The position numbers and the translations under genes were made by a program. 64,000 nt of DNA from contig NZ_BBLZ01000002.1 of the NCBI RefSeq assembly GCF_000971195.1, positions 62,001 to 126,000 of the forward strand, read 5' to 3'. The number at the start of each line of letters is the position of its first letter. Position 1 is the stretch's first letter. Under the pieces are notes generated by a model. The model was not told the origin of the DNA and did no database searches. It saw only the letters and a list, made by a program, of their open reading frames with translations. This stretch comes from Demequina soli. GTDB lineage: Bacteria; Actinomycetota; Actinomycetes; Actinomycetales; Demequinaceae. Positions 54,809 to 62,444 of this stretch are shown one piece after another.

Positions 54809-55417
54809 ATGGCCACCCGCGCGCTGATCCTGCTGTACGACGACTTCGACCTCATCGACGCCGGCGGCCCCTACGAGGTGCTGCTCACCGCGAACCGGCT
54901 GCTCCAGCGCGAGGGCCTCGCGCCCGCGTTCGAGGTCACGCTCGCCACCCCGGGAGGCGCGGACGTGGCGGCGTTCGGCGGCATGACGCTCACGAGGCTC
55001 GTGGACTCCGACACGATCGCGGACACCGACCTCCTCATCGTGCCCGGCACCATCGACGTCGCCTGCGCGGTCGGGGACGTCGCGCTCGTCGCCACGATCG
55101 AACGCCTCGCCTCGGGTGCCGCCATGACCGCATCCGTCTGCACGGGTGCGTTCCTCCTCGCGCGCGCGGGGCTGCTCGACGGGGCCACCGCCACCACGCA
55201 CTGGGAGGACCTCACCGACCTCGCCCAGTGCGGCGAGGTGGGCGGCGTGGTCGGGGACGTCCGCTGGGTGGACGGCGGCGACGTCCTCACGAGCGGCGGC
55301 CTCACCTCGGGCATCCACCTCGCGCTGCACCTGGTCGCCCGTGTCGGGTCGCACGACCTGGCCGTGCGGACGGCGCGCCAGCTCGACCTGGACTGGAGCG
55401 CCGTCCCGGCACGCTGA
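54809..55417 (+). CDS. DJ-1/PfpI family protein
   Basis: 202 residues, ATG 54809. GATase-1-like fold with IDAGGPYEVLLTANRL at the start, nucleophile elbow Cys in ASVCTGAFLLARAGLLDG, and TTHWEDLTDLAQ after it, like isonitrile hydratase or the N-terminal domain of GlxA-type regulators, here without a DNA-binding domain. Enzymatic activity not assignable. A GGACGATGCG copy lies 17 bp upstream and another 10 bp downstream of the gene. Confidence 0.88.
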   Translation: MATRALILLYDDFDLIDAGGPYEVLLTANRLLQREGLAPAFEVTLATPGGADVAAFGGMTLTRLVDSDTIADTDLLIVPGTIDVACAVGDVALVATIERLASGAAMTASVCTGAFLLARAGLLDGATATTHWEDLTDLAQCGEVGGVVGDVRWVDGGDVLTSGGLTSGIHLALHLVARVGSHDLAVRTARQLDLDWSAVPAR

Positions 55418-55459
55418 GCTCGCACGGGACGATGCGCGGCCCTCGCCGCGCGTCCCGCG

Positions 55460-58400
55460 TCAGCCGCGCGGGGTGACGGTCGCGACGAGCGAGCTCAGCA
55501 GGTAACGGTCGCTCAGGCCCGAGTACACCTCGATGCGGTGGAGGCCCGCGCCGACCGTCTTGGTCTTGAACGGCTTCGCATCCGTGCCGAGCGAGTTCGC
55601 GAACGGCGAGCCGAACGCCGTCGAGTCTGCGGCGTTGCCGGAGTTCCCCCCGACCGCGCGGGACCCCGACCACCCCCACGGGTTGAGGGTGTCGCCGTCG
55701 ATCGCGACGCGGTTGTCGGGCTTGCCCCGGTCGCCCTCGAACGCGACCATCGCGAGATCCACGTCGGCCGAGCCCGCGGTCACGAACGGCACGCCCACGG
55801 TGGTGGCCCACATCCACTGGCTGCCGCCGAGCACCGCGACCGTCGCCTGCGGCAGCTCGGGCATCGAGTACACCACGGTGATCGCGAAGCCCGCGTAGTA
55901 GTTCGGGAGCAGGGCCGCGTAGTCGCGGGGGAGCGCGACGTCGGCGAGCGCGTAGCCGCCGTTGCCCGCGGCCCTCACCTGCGCGGTGATGTCCGCCGTC
56001 GCCTGGTAGTACAGGTCGCCGTCGCCCCAGCTGGAGGCGACACGCGTGGCCGTGATGTCCTCGTACGTGCCGCCGGGGACGCGCAGGCGTGCCCCCGTGA
56101 GGTCGTCGCGCGTCCACGTGTCGAACACGCCCTTGTCGGCCGACCACGTCAGGGTCGCCGAGACGACCGTCGCGCCCGCCGGCAGCAGGTCCGTCGACAG
56201 CACGGTCTCCGACGAGCTCGACGCGCCGCCCGCGAGGTTGAGCGGGCGCATCGTCTGCGTCTCGTTGTCGTAACGCGGGTTCGCGTCCGACCCGCGGAAG
56301 TCCATCACCTGCTGGCAGTCGCGCACCGCCAGGTCGCAGCCGAGCAGCGGCGCGCCCACGACGGTGGCGGCGACGTGCCCGGTCCACTGCGCGACGTGGT
56401 CGAGCGCGGGCGCGGAGTCGGACAGGCCCGTGCGGACCCGGTAGGACACCGAGTCGTCGCCGGACGATGCGCTGAACTCGGTCCACGCGTCGTCACCGAG
56501 GTCCTGCACGGAGGTGAGCGCCGCGAGGTCGAGCGTGACCGCGACGGACTCGCCGGAGCCCAGCGAGTCGAGGTGGCAGCCGGCCTCGGAGCGGTCCGCC
56601 GACAGCTCGCAGGTCCACGCGCCCACCTGGATCGTCGACGTGGCGGCGAAGGCGAGGTACGCGCCGACCTCGTCGGCACGGCTCGCGAAGGTGGCGCCCG
56701 CGCCGCCGCTCGGGGCGGCGAACGCCAGCCCCGCAGGGAGGACGATGCTCGCGGCCAGGTCGTCGGCCGCCGCGTCGCCGTCGTTGGCGAGGGTCATGGT
56801 CACCGAGGGGGACGTGCGCGCGATCGTCAGGTAGTCGAGGGGCGCCGCGCCGATCGACAGCGCGATCGTGCCCGTGCTGCCGCCGTTGTCGGTCCCGCCG
56901 TTGTCGGTCCCGCCGTTGTCGGTTCCGCCGTTGTCGGTCCCGCCGTTGTCGGTCCCACCGTTGTCGGTCCCACCGTTGTCGGTCCCGCCGTTGTCGGTTC
57001 CGCCGTTGTCGGTTCCGCCGTTGTCGGTTCCGCCGTTGTCGGTTCCGCCGTTGTCGGTTCCGCCGTTGTCGGTTCCGCCGTTGTCGGTCCCACCGGTGTC
57101 GGTCCCACCGGTGTCGGTCCCACCGGTGTCGGTCCCACCGGTGCCTCCGCCTGTGGAGCCGCCGTCGGTGCCTCCGCCTGTGGAGCCACCGTCGGTGCCT
57201 CCGCCCGTGGAGCCACCGTCGGTGCCTCCGCCCGTGGAGCCACCGCCGGTGCCGCCACCCGTGGAGCCACCGCCGGTGCCGCCACCCGTGGAACCGCCAC
57301 CAGTCGACCCGCCGGTCGACCCCGAGCCAGCCGTGGATCCATCGCCGCCGGTCGATCCGGTGCCGCCGGTCGATCCGGTGCCGGCGAGGGCACCCTGGAC
57401 GGCCGCCGGCGCGGTGCCGTTCACCGCCGCGCCGGAGGACCCGGTCGACGCGCCGTCGCCCGCCGACGTGTCGGCGGAAGGCGCGACCGAGGGCGCCACG
57501 GAAGGAGCGACGGAGGCGCCCGTCGACGGGGAGGGGCTCGCCGCATCGTCCCCGGACCCGGGCGTGGCGTCCTGGCCCGCCGGGGCCTCGATGCCGGTCG
57601 CGGACTCCGCGCCCGAGCCGCCGTGCGAGCCCTGGCCGATGATGCCGACCACGCTCGCGCCGGTCATGACGAGCGACACGACGCCGAGCGTCGCCGCGAC
57701 GGGCAGCGCGATCGCCGCGAGCCCGTTGGCCACCGCCGCGATGCCGCCCGCGATCGTCCCGCCGAGGCCGCCTCCGGCCGCGCCGCCGGCGCCCGCGGCA
57801 CCCCCGGCCGCTCCGGACGCCGCGACGGCACCCTCGCCGAGCGCGCCGCCGACCGGCAGCCCGCCCTCGAGCGCCTTGACGCCCAGGAGGCCGAGGAACA
57901 GGGGGGCGATGACGGCCCGCAGGCCGCGGTTGACGTCCTCGAGCTCGGCGACGAGCGCCGCGCACTTCTCGCACGAGCGGACGTGCTCGTCGACGCGCGT
58001 GTGCTCGCGCTTGCTCAACCCGCCGCGCACGTACGAGCCGAGCTGGGCGTTCGCCTCGAGGCAGTTGACGGTGTCGGCGGCGCTCAGGTGCTGCTGGAGG
58101 TACGCCTGGCGGAGGGCCTCGCGCGCGCGGTAGGCGAGCGCCGCGACGCCGTTGGCCGACAGGCCCAGCAGGGGCGCGATGTCCTTGGGGCTCTTCTTCT
58201 CGACCTCGGTGTACCAGAGCACGGCACGCCAGCGCTCGGGCAGCGAGCGGAAGGCGTCGGCGACCATCGACTGCTCGAACGTGTCGAGCGCGGGCTCGTC
58301 GGAGCCGCCCTGGTACCCGAGCGCCGACTCGTACGGCGACATGTCGTCGCGGGGCCGCGCGCGGTTCGCCTTCTCGATCACGTCGAGCCCGGTGCGGCGC

Positions 58401-58663
58401 ACGATGGTGAACAGGTAGGCGCGGAACGCGAGGTCGGGGCCGTCGCCCTGCTGCAGCGCGCGCAGGATGCGCGAGAAGGACTCGGAGACCACGTCCTCCG
58501 CGTCGGCGGCGCTGTTGGTGTACTGCTGCGCGACCTTGCGGGCGGCGTCCGAGTGGCGCTCGTAGAGCACGCCGAAGGCGGCCGGGTCGCCGGCGCGCAC
58601 ACCGGCGATCAGCTCAGGGTCGCTGGACGTCTCCGTCCAGAGCGACAACGCCTCCTGCGACAT
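55460..58663 (-). CDS. ECF sigma factor fused to anti-sigma zinc motif, membrane span, repeat stalk and surface domain
   Basis: 1067 residues from ATG 58663; a TTG nine codons earlier is possible. Residues ~15-190 are an ECF sigma factor (ARKVAQQYTNSAADAEDVVS in region 2; LPERWRAVLWYTEVEKKSPK in region 4). H227-x3-C231-x2-C234 (EHVRSCEKC) is the zinc motif of anti-sigma factors. One long hydrophobic span (~303-345) follows, then a Ser/Thr/Gly linker with GGS/TGGG repeats, 3 TDTGG and 14 TDNGG pentapeptides, and about 450 residues of beta-rich exported domain with cysteine pairs. Topology: sigma inside, stalk and domain outside. ECFs with membrane-spanning C-terminal extensions are known, but I do not know this architecture. 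Confidence 0.85.
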   Translation of the reverse strand: MSQEALSLWTETSSDPELIAGVRAGDPAAFGVLYERHSDAARKVAQQYTNSAADAEDVVSESFSRILRALQQGDGPDLAFRAYLFTIVRRTGLDVIEKANRARPRDDMSPYESALGYQGGSDEPALDTFEQSMVADAFRSLPERWRAVLWYTEVEKKSPKDIAPLLGLSANGVAALAYRAREALRQAYLQQHLSAADTVNCLEANAQLGSYVRGGLSKREHTRVDEHVRSCEKCAALVAELEDVNRGLRAVIAPLFLGLLGVKALEGGLPVGGALGEGAVAASGAAGGAAGAGGAAGGGLGGTIAGGIAAVANGLAAIALPVAATLGVVSLVMTGASVVGIIGQGSHGGSGAESATGIEAPAGQDATPGSGDDAASPSPSTGASVAPSVAPSVAPSADTSAGDGASTGSSGAAVNGTAPAAVQGALAGTGSTGGTGSTGGDGSTAGSGSTGGSTGGGSTGGGTGGGSTGGGTGGGSTGGGTDGGSTGGGTDGGSTGGGTDGGSTGGGTGGTDTGGTDTGGTDTGGTDNGGTDNGGTDNGGTDNGGTDNGGTDNGGTDNGGTDNGGTDNGGTDNGGTDNGGTDNGGTDNGGTDNGGSTGTIALSIGAAPLDYLTIARTSPSVTMTLANDGDAAADDLAASIVLPAGLAFAAPSGGAGATFASRADEVGAYLAFAATSTIQVGAWTCELSADRSEAGCHLDSLGSGESVAVTLDLAALTSVQDLGDDAWTEFSASSGDDSVSYRVRTGLSDSAPALDHVAQWTGHVAATVVGAPLLGCDLAVRDCQQVMDFRGSDANPRYDNETQTMRPLNLAGGASSSSETVLSTDLLPAGATVVSATLTWSADKGVFDTWTRDDLTGARLRVPGGTYEDITATRVASSWGDGDLYYQATADITAQVRAAGNGGYALADVALPRDYAALLPNYYAGFAITVVYSMPELPQATVAVLGGSQWMWATTVGVPFVTAGSADVDLAMVAFEGDRGKPDNRVAIDGDTLNPWGWSGSRAVGGNSGNAADSTAFGSPFANSLGTDAKPFKTKTVGAGLHRIEVYSGLSDRYLLSSLVATVTPRG
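56883..57145 (-). repeat. 15-bp tandem coding repeats (TDNGG/TDTGG stalk)
   Basis: Fourteen units of CGTTGTCGGTCCCGC type (TDNGG) and three with GTGTC (TDTGG), varying by C/T at one or two third positions, within the sigma-fusion gene. Unit number is likely to vary between strains through slippage. Reads on the opposite strand as a Val-Pro-Pro-Leu-Ser repeat, which is a shadow. Confidence 0.95.
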
Positions 58664-58825
58664 TCCGTGGTCACTCCCGTAGCCGGACAAGTAGGGGCAT
58701 TGTTCCTGGTGGGGAAGGAACGGGGCAAGGCGGATGAGGCCAACGTCACACCCTTCGGCGGGGTTCGTCCGAAAAATCTTCGCGGAACCGCGTCATAACG
58801 CCGTGCGCCCTCCCTCTCATGGGGC

Positions 58826-59599
58826 ATGACGAGCGAGGTGAACATCCCGGGCGCGGCCCCTGCGCTGCCGCTGCTGCGCCGGTGGGAGGCCGCGAGCCTC
58901 GGCACCGTGTGGCGCCGACCGGGCGACTGGTTCACCCCCGCCGCGGAGGCGCTCGCGGAGGCGCTCGAGGGCCGCCTCGACACCGCGCCCGCCGCCTACC
59001 GCCTGGGCGAGGCCCGCGCGCTCGCCGGCGTCGGCATCACCGAGGCCATCGACGACATGGCGGTGCTGTTCCGCGCCGCCGGCTTCGAGTCCGCCCCGAT
59101 CCGCTCGATCCGGGCCCTGTGCGAGGGGTGGACCGAGGGGGACGCGGCCAACCGCGTCGTCCCCGTGATGAGCGACCCCGAGTCGGGACTCGGCACCAAC
59201 GACTACCTCGTCGCCCGCCTGGGCGAGCTGTACGGCACGGCGGAGCGCGCGGGCAGCGTCGTCTCGTCGTCGCACGCGCTCGTGCTCGTCGACGTGGCCG
59301 CGGCGAACACCGACCCGTGGCACCGGATGGCGCGCAACGCCGCCATCGGCCAGTCGCTGCGCGACGCGTACGGCAAGGGGCACCCGATGGCGCGCCTGTC
59401 GGACGGCCTGTATGCGGTGCTCGTCGAGCGCGGCCCCGACATGGGTCGCGGCGTCGCCGAGCTCCGCGACCAGATCTCCCGACGCGCCGTGCAGATGCGC
59501 GTCGGCAACCTCATGCGGCAGCCGCCGCGGGTGTGGATCGAGTCCCTTCCGGACGGCCACGACTACGCGGTCGAGCTGGTCGATTCGCTTCACCGCTGA
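58826..59599 (+). CDS. degenerate GGDEF-like protein divergent from the sigma fusion
   Basis: 257 residues, ATG 58826. The C-terminal part follows the GGDEF fold pattern: HALVLVDVAAANTDPWHRMA at the metal-binding strand, NAAIGQSLRDAYGKGHPMARLSDGLYAVLVERG where RxGGDEFxVLL would be. The GGDEF box itself is LSDGLY, so diguanylate cyclase activity is not expected. The N-terminal half is helical. It may be a nucleotide-binding or protein-binding partner; possible links to the divergent sigma gene (162-bp shared upstream region) are inferred. Confidence 0.6.
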   Translation: MTSEVNIPGAAPALPLLRRWEAASLGTVWRRPGDWFTPAAEALAEALEGRLDTAPAAYRLGEARALAGVGITEAIDDMAVLFRAAGFESAPIRSIRALCEGWTEGDAANRVVPVMSDPESGLGTNDYLVARLGELYGTAERAGSVVSSSHALVLVDVAAANTDPWHRMARNAAIGQSLRDAYGKGHPMARLSDGLYAVLVERGPDMGRGVAELRDQISRRAVQMRVGNLMRQPPRVWIESLPDGHDYAVELVDSLHR

Positions 59600-59610
59600 G
59601 GGGGGAGGCG

Positions 59611-59647
59611 GGGGGTCGGCACCGAGCTGAGGGCGGTGCCGGCCCCC
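59611..59647 (+). terminator. terminator after GGDEF-like gene
   Basis: GGGGGTCGGCACCG pairs with CGGTGCCGGCCCCC (one G-T) around a nine-base loop, 11 bp downstream of the stop. Confidence 0.75.
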
Positions 59648-59728
59648 CGCGGTACTCCCCGGGGATCCGGCGGCGGATCCACGCCGATAACGCACGGCAA
59701 AAGTTCGTGATTCACCTATCATTAAGCC

Positions 59729-60340
59729 ATGCTTGAGAACCCCGTCCCGGACCTCCGTACCCGCCTCCTTGAGAGCGCTCTCAGCATCGTCGCGACGCAG
59801 GGCGCCAACGGGCTCACCGTGCGGGCCGTGGCGAAGGCGGCGGGCTGCTCGACGATGGGCGTGTACACGCACTTCAACGGCAAGTCGGGCCTCATCGACG
59901 CCGTCGTCGAGCAGGGCTTCGACGCGCTCGACCAGGAGCTCGCCGCCGCCTGGACGCTCGCGGGCGGGGGCCGCGACGGCCTCGTCGCCGTCGCCGAGGC
60001 GTACCGCGCCTGGGCGATGGGGCAGGCCACGCAGTTCCAGACGATGTTCATGCCCGGCATCGCCGGCTACGAGCCGTCCGACGCGACCCGCGAGCGCACG
60101 TGGGACACGTTCTACGCGCATCGTGCCCGCGTCGCCGCCGCGCTCGACAGCGCGGACGCGGACCCGGCCGTGTGGAACGAGTCGGCGATGCGCATGTGGT
60201 CCTGCGTGCACGGCCACGTCACGATCGAGCTGATGCGTCGCGCGTACGCGACGCCCGAGACGGCCGACTTCGAGCGGCTCGACCTGGCCGTGCCGCTCGA
60301 CGCCGAGATCGCGCGCGCGACGCTGCTCGCCTCCCGCTGA
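59729..60340 (+). CDS. TetR-family regulator
   Basis: 203 residues, ATG 59729. HTH in the first 55 residues (LTVRAVAKAAGCSTMGVYTHFNGKSGLIDA), then a helical ligand domain with a TetR_C pattern (AEAYRAWAMGQATQFQTMF). TATCAT is positioned about six bases before the ATG, compatible with a leaderless transcript. Convergent with hspR; no obvious target gene other than itself. Confidence 0.92.
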   Translation: MLENPVPDLRTRLLESALSIVATQGANGLTVRAVAKAAGCSTMGVYTHFNGKSGLIDAVVEQGFDALDQELAAAWTLAGGGRDGLVAVAEAYRAWAMGQATQFQTMFMPGIAGYEPSDATRERTWDTFYAHRARVAAALDSADADPAVWNESAMRMWSCVHGHVTIELMRRAYATPETADFERLDLAVPLDAEIARATLLASR

Positions 60341-60371
60341 CGGCGGCGAGGCCGGGCCCGCGGACGATGCG

Positions 60372-60785
60372 CTAGTCGCCGACGCCCGTCCACACCACGA
60401 CGGCGCGGCCCTCGTCGCGGCGCGCGCGACGGCCGCGCTCGACGATCACCACGTTGCCCGTCGGGCCGGTGGTGAAGATGCGCGAGCCGGTGTCCGCGCG
60501 CGGGCGCAGGCGCTCGACCTCGGTCTCGAGGCGGCGCACCTCGTGCGCGAGGTGGAGGATGCGCTTGATGCCGGCGAGATTGATGCCCTCCTCCTGGCTC
60601 ATGCGCTGGATCTCGCGCAGCGTGGCGACGTCGCGCAGCGAGTAGCGGCGGCCGCCGCCCGGGCGGCGGCGCGGCACCACGAGGCCGAGGCGGTCGTACT
60701 GGCGCAGCGTCTGGGCGTGCATGCCTGCGAGCTCCGCGGCCGCGGAGATGAGGAACACGGGCTCGTCGACGTCGGGCTGCTCCAC
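60372..60785 (-). CDS. hspR: heat-shock repressor HspR
   Basis: 137 residues from GTG 60785 with AAGGAGGTGGACC upstream. MerR-type HTH (LISAAAELAGMHAQTLRQYDRLGL, RRYSLRDVATLREIQRMSQE), coiled coil and a Gly/Arg-rich tail. HspR with DnaK represses the dnaK operon at HAIR sites. As in Streptomyces and Mycobacterium it closes the dnaK-grpE-dnaJ operon; the HAIR operator would lie beyond position 64000. Confidence 0.95.
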   Translation of the reverse strand: MEQPDVDEPVFLISAAAELAGMHAQTLRQYDRLGLVVPRRRPGGGRRYSLRDVATLREIQRMSQEEGINLAGIKRILHLAHEVRRLETEVERLRPRADTGSRIFTTGPTGNVVIVERGRRARRDEGRAVVVWTGVGD

Positions 60786-60840
60786 GGTCCACCTCCTTCG
60801 CGCCCACGCTAGCGGGCGTGCATCGTCCCTGTTGTGAGGC

Positions 60841-61794
60841 CTACCGCGAGGCGTCGCGGTACAGGTCGGCGCGCGGGTCGTCGCCGCCGAGGGTCTCGGA
60901 CAGCGCCTCGAGCGCCTTCTTCGCGTCGCGCGACAGCTTGTGCGGCACGGCCACCTCGACGGTCACCAGCAGGTCGCCGGTGCCCTTCTTCGAGGTGAGG
61001 CCCTTGCCCTTGACCCGCAGAGTCGTGCCGGATTGGGTGCCCGAGGGCACCTTGACCTTCACGCGTTCGCCCCCGAGGGTCGGCACCTCGACCTGTGCGC
61101 CGAGCGCGGCCTCGTCGAAGCGGACCGGCAGGCGCATGCGCAGGTTGAGCCCGTCCGTGGTGAAGACCGGATGCGGCTGCACGTGGATGGTGAGCATGAG
61201 GTCGCCCGCGGGGCCGCCGTTCGAGCCGGGGCGTCCCTTGCCGGGCACGCGGATGCGCTGGCCGTCCTTCACGCCGACGGGCAGGCGCGTCGAGATGCGG
61301 CCGCCGTCCATGCCCAGCGTGACGGTCGCGCCGGACGCGGCGTCGCGGAACGACACCTCGGTCGCGGCGGCGATGTCGCCGCCCTTCTGCGGGCCGCGGT
61401 TGAAGCCGCCGCCGCCGAAGAGCCCGCCGAGGATGTCCTCGAATCCGCCGCCGCCGGTCTGGAAGCGCACGTTGCCGCCGCCCCCGCCGAACATGCCGCC
61501 GAGCATGTCCTCGAAGTTGCCGGCCCCGCCGGGGCCGCCCGCCTGGAAGCGGGCGCCGCCGCCCATCGCGCGGATCTGGTCGTACTGGCGGCGGTCGTCC
61601 TCGCTGGAGAGGACGGCGTACGCCTCGCCCACGTCCTTGAACCGCTGCTCCGCCGACGCATCGTCGGGGTTGCGGTCCGGGTGCAGGTCGCGGGCGAGGC
61701 GGCGGTACGCCTTCTTGATGTCGTCCTGCGAGGCGTCCTTGGAGACGCCGAGCGCCTTGTAGAAGTCCTTGTTGAACCAGTCCTGGCTTGCCAT
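60841..61794 (-). CDS. dnaJ: DnaJ-type co-chaperone without zinc finger
   Basis: 317 residues, ATG 61794. J domain (residues ~8-75) with HPDRN in [15 protein letters not shown]; a Gly/Phe-rich stretch ([13 protein letters not shown]); and two CTD beta-barrels (SLGMDGG-like [33 protein letters not shown]). No CxxCxGxG repeats between them, so it is a type B J-protein (CbpA-like), standing in for DnaJ. 17 bp downstream of grpE, 55 bp upstream of hspR. Confidence 0.93.
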   Translation of the reverse strand: MASQDWFNKDFYKALGVSKDASQDDIKKAYRRLARDLHPDRNPDDASAEQRFKDVGEAYAVLSSEDDRRQYDQIRAMGGGARFQAGGPGGAGNFEDMLGGMFGGGGGNVRFQTGGGGFEDILGGLFGGGGFNRGPQKGGDIAAATEVSFRDAASGATVTLGMDGGRISTRLPVGVKDGQRIRVPGKGRPGSNGGPAGDLMLTIHVQPHPVFTTDGLNLRMRLPVRFDEAALGAQVEVPTLGGERVKVKVPSGTQSGTTLRVKGKGLTSKKGTGDLLVTVEVAVPHKLSRDAKKALEALSETLGGDDPRADLYRDASR

Positions 61795-61810
61795 GACGCC
61801 TCCCTCCGTC

Positions 61811-62362
61811 CTACTCGGGCTGCGCGACGATGACGCGGGCCGGGCGCAGCACGCGCTCGCCGACCTTGTGGCCGGGCTGGGCGACGTGCTGGACGGTCGG
61901 CTCGGTCACCTCGGTGCTCGGCTGCGACATGAGCGCCTCGTGCAGCTGCGGGTCGAACACGTCGCCCGCGGCGCCGTAGGACGACCAGCCCAGGCCGGCG
62001 AGCGCCGCCTCGAGCTTCGCCGCGATGGCCGCGAAGGGGCCCTCGGCGAGGTCGCCGTGCTCGCGCGCGGCTGCGATGTCGTCGAGCGTGGGGATGAGCG
62101 CCTCGACGGCCTTGGCGGTCGCGTTGGTGCCGATCAGCTCGCGGTCGCGGTCGACACGCTTGCGATAGTTGACGTACTCGGCCTGGAGGCGCTGGAGGTC
62201 CGCGAGGTGCTCCGCGGCCTTGAGCTCGGCCTGGCCCAGCGCGTCATCGGCGCCGGCCTCGTCGGCCGCGAGGTCCGCCGCGCTCTCGTTCAGGATCCGC
62301 TCGGCCTGGGCCAGCGCATCGTCCTGCGGCTCGTCAGGGGTCTCGTTCTGGTTCTCGGTCAT
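61811..62362 (-). CDS. grpE: nucleotide exchange factor GrpE
   Basis: 183 residues, ATG 62362. Acidic N-terminus, long coiled coil ([19 protein letters not shown], the family signature) and a beta-domain ([31 protein letters not shown]). Releases ADP from DnaK. The first 40 residues, acidic, contain a GGACGATGCG site (62315). An 82-bp gap with a G/C hairpin separates it from dnaK. Confidence 0.96.
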   Translation of the reverse strand: MTENQNETPDEPQDDALAQAERILNESAADLAADEAGADDALGQAELKAAEHLADLQRLQAEYVNYRKRVDRDRELIGTNATAKAVEALIPTLDDIAAAREHGDLAEGPFAAIAAKLEAALAGLGWSSYGAAGDVFDPQLHEALMSQPSTEVTEPTVQHVAQPGHKVGERVLRPARVIVAQPE

Positions 62363-62444
62363 GGCTGCCTTCCCGTGAAGCGCCGAGGGCGGGCGGCCGC
62401 GCGATCCTCGTGGATCCTGCGCCGCCGCCCGCCGTCGTGCCTCG

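Noticed and set aside
56883-57145. Possible CRISPR array (regular 15-bp repeats)
   Set aside because: Repeats are contiguous with no spacers, stay in frame and encode TDNGG; no cas genes are present.
56868-58133. 421-codon plus-strand frame with a Val-Pro-Pro-Leu-Ser repeat
   Set aside because: It is the complement of the TDNGG stalk of the sigma fusion. The sigma, zinc and membrane motifs on the minus strand prove that strand is coding.
58819-59736. 305-codon frame starting seven bases before the GGDEF-like gene
   Set aside because: Its product is Arg/Pro/His-rich with no pattern; the frame from 58826 gives an ordered protein ending just before a terminator.
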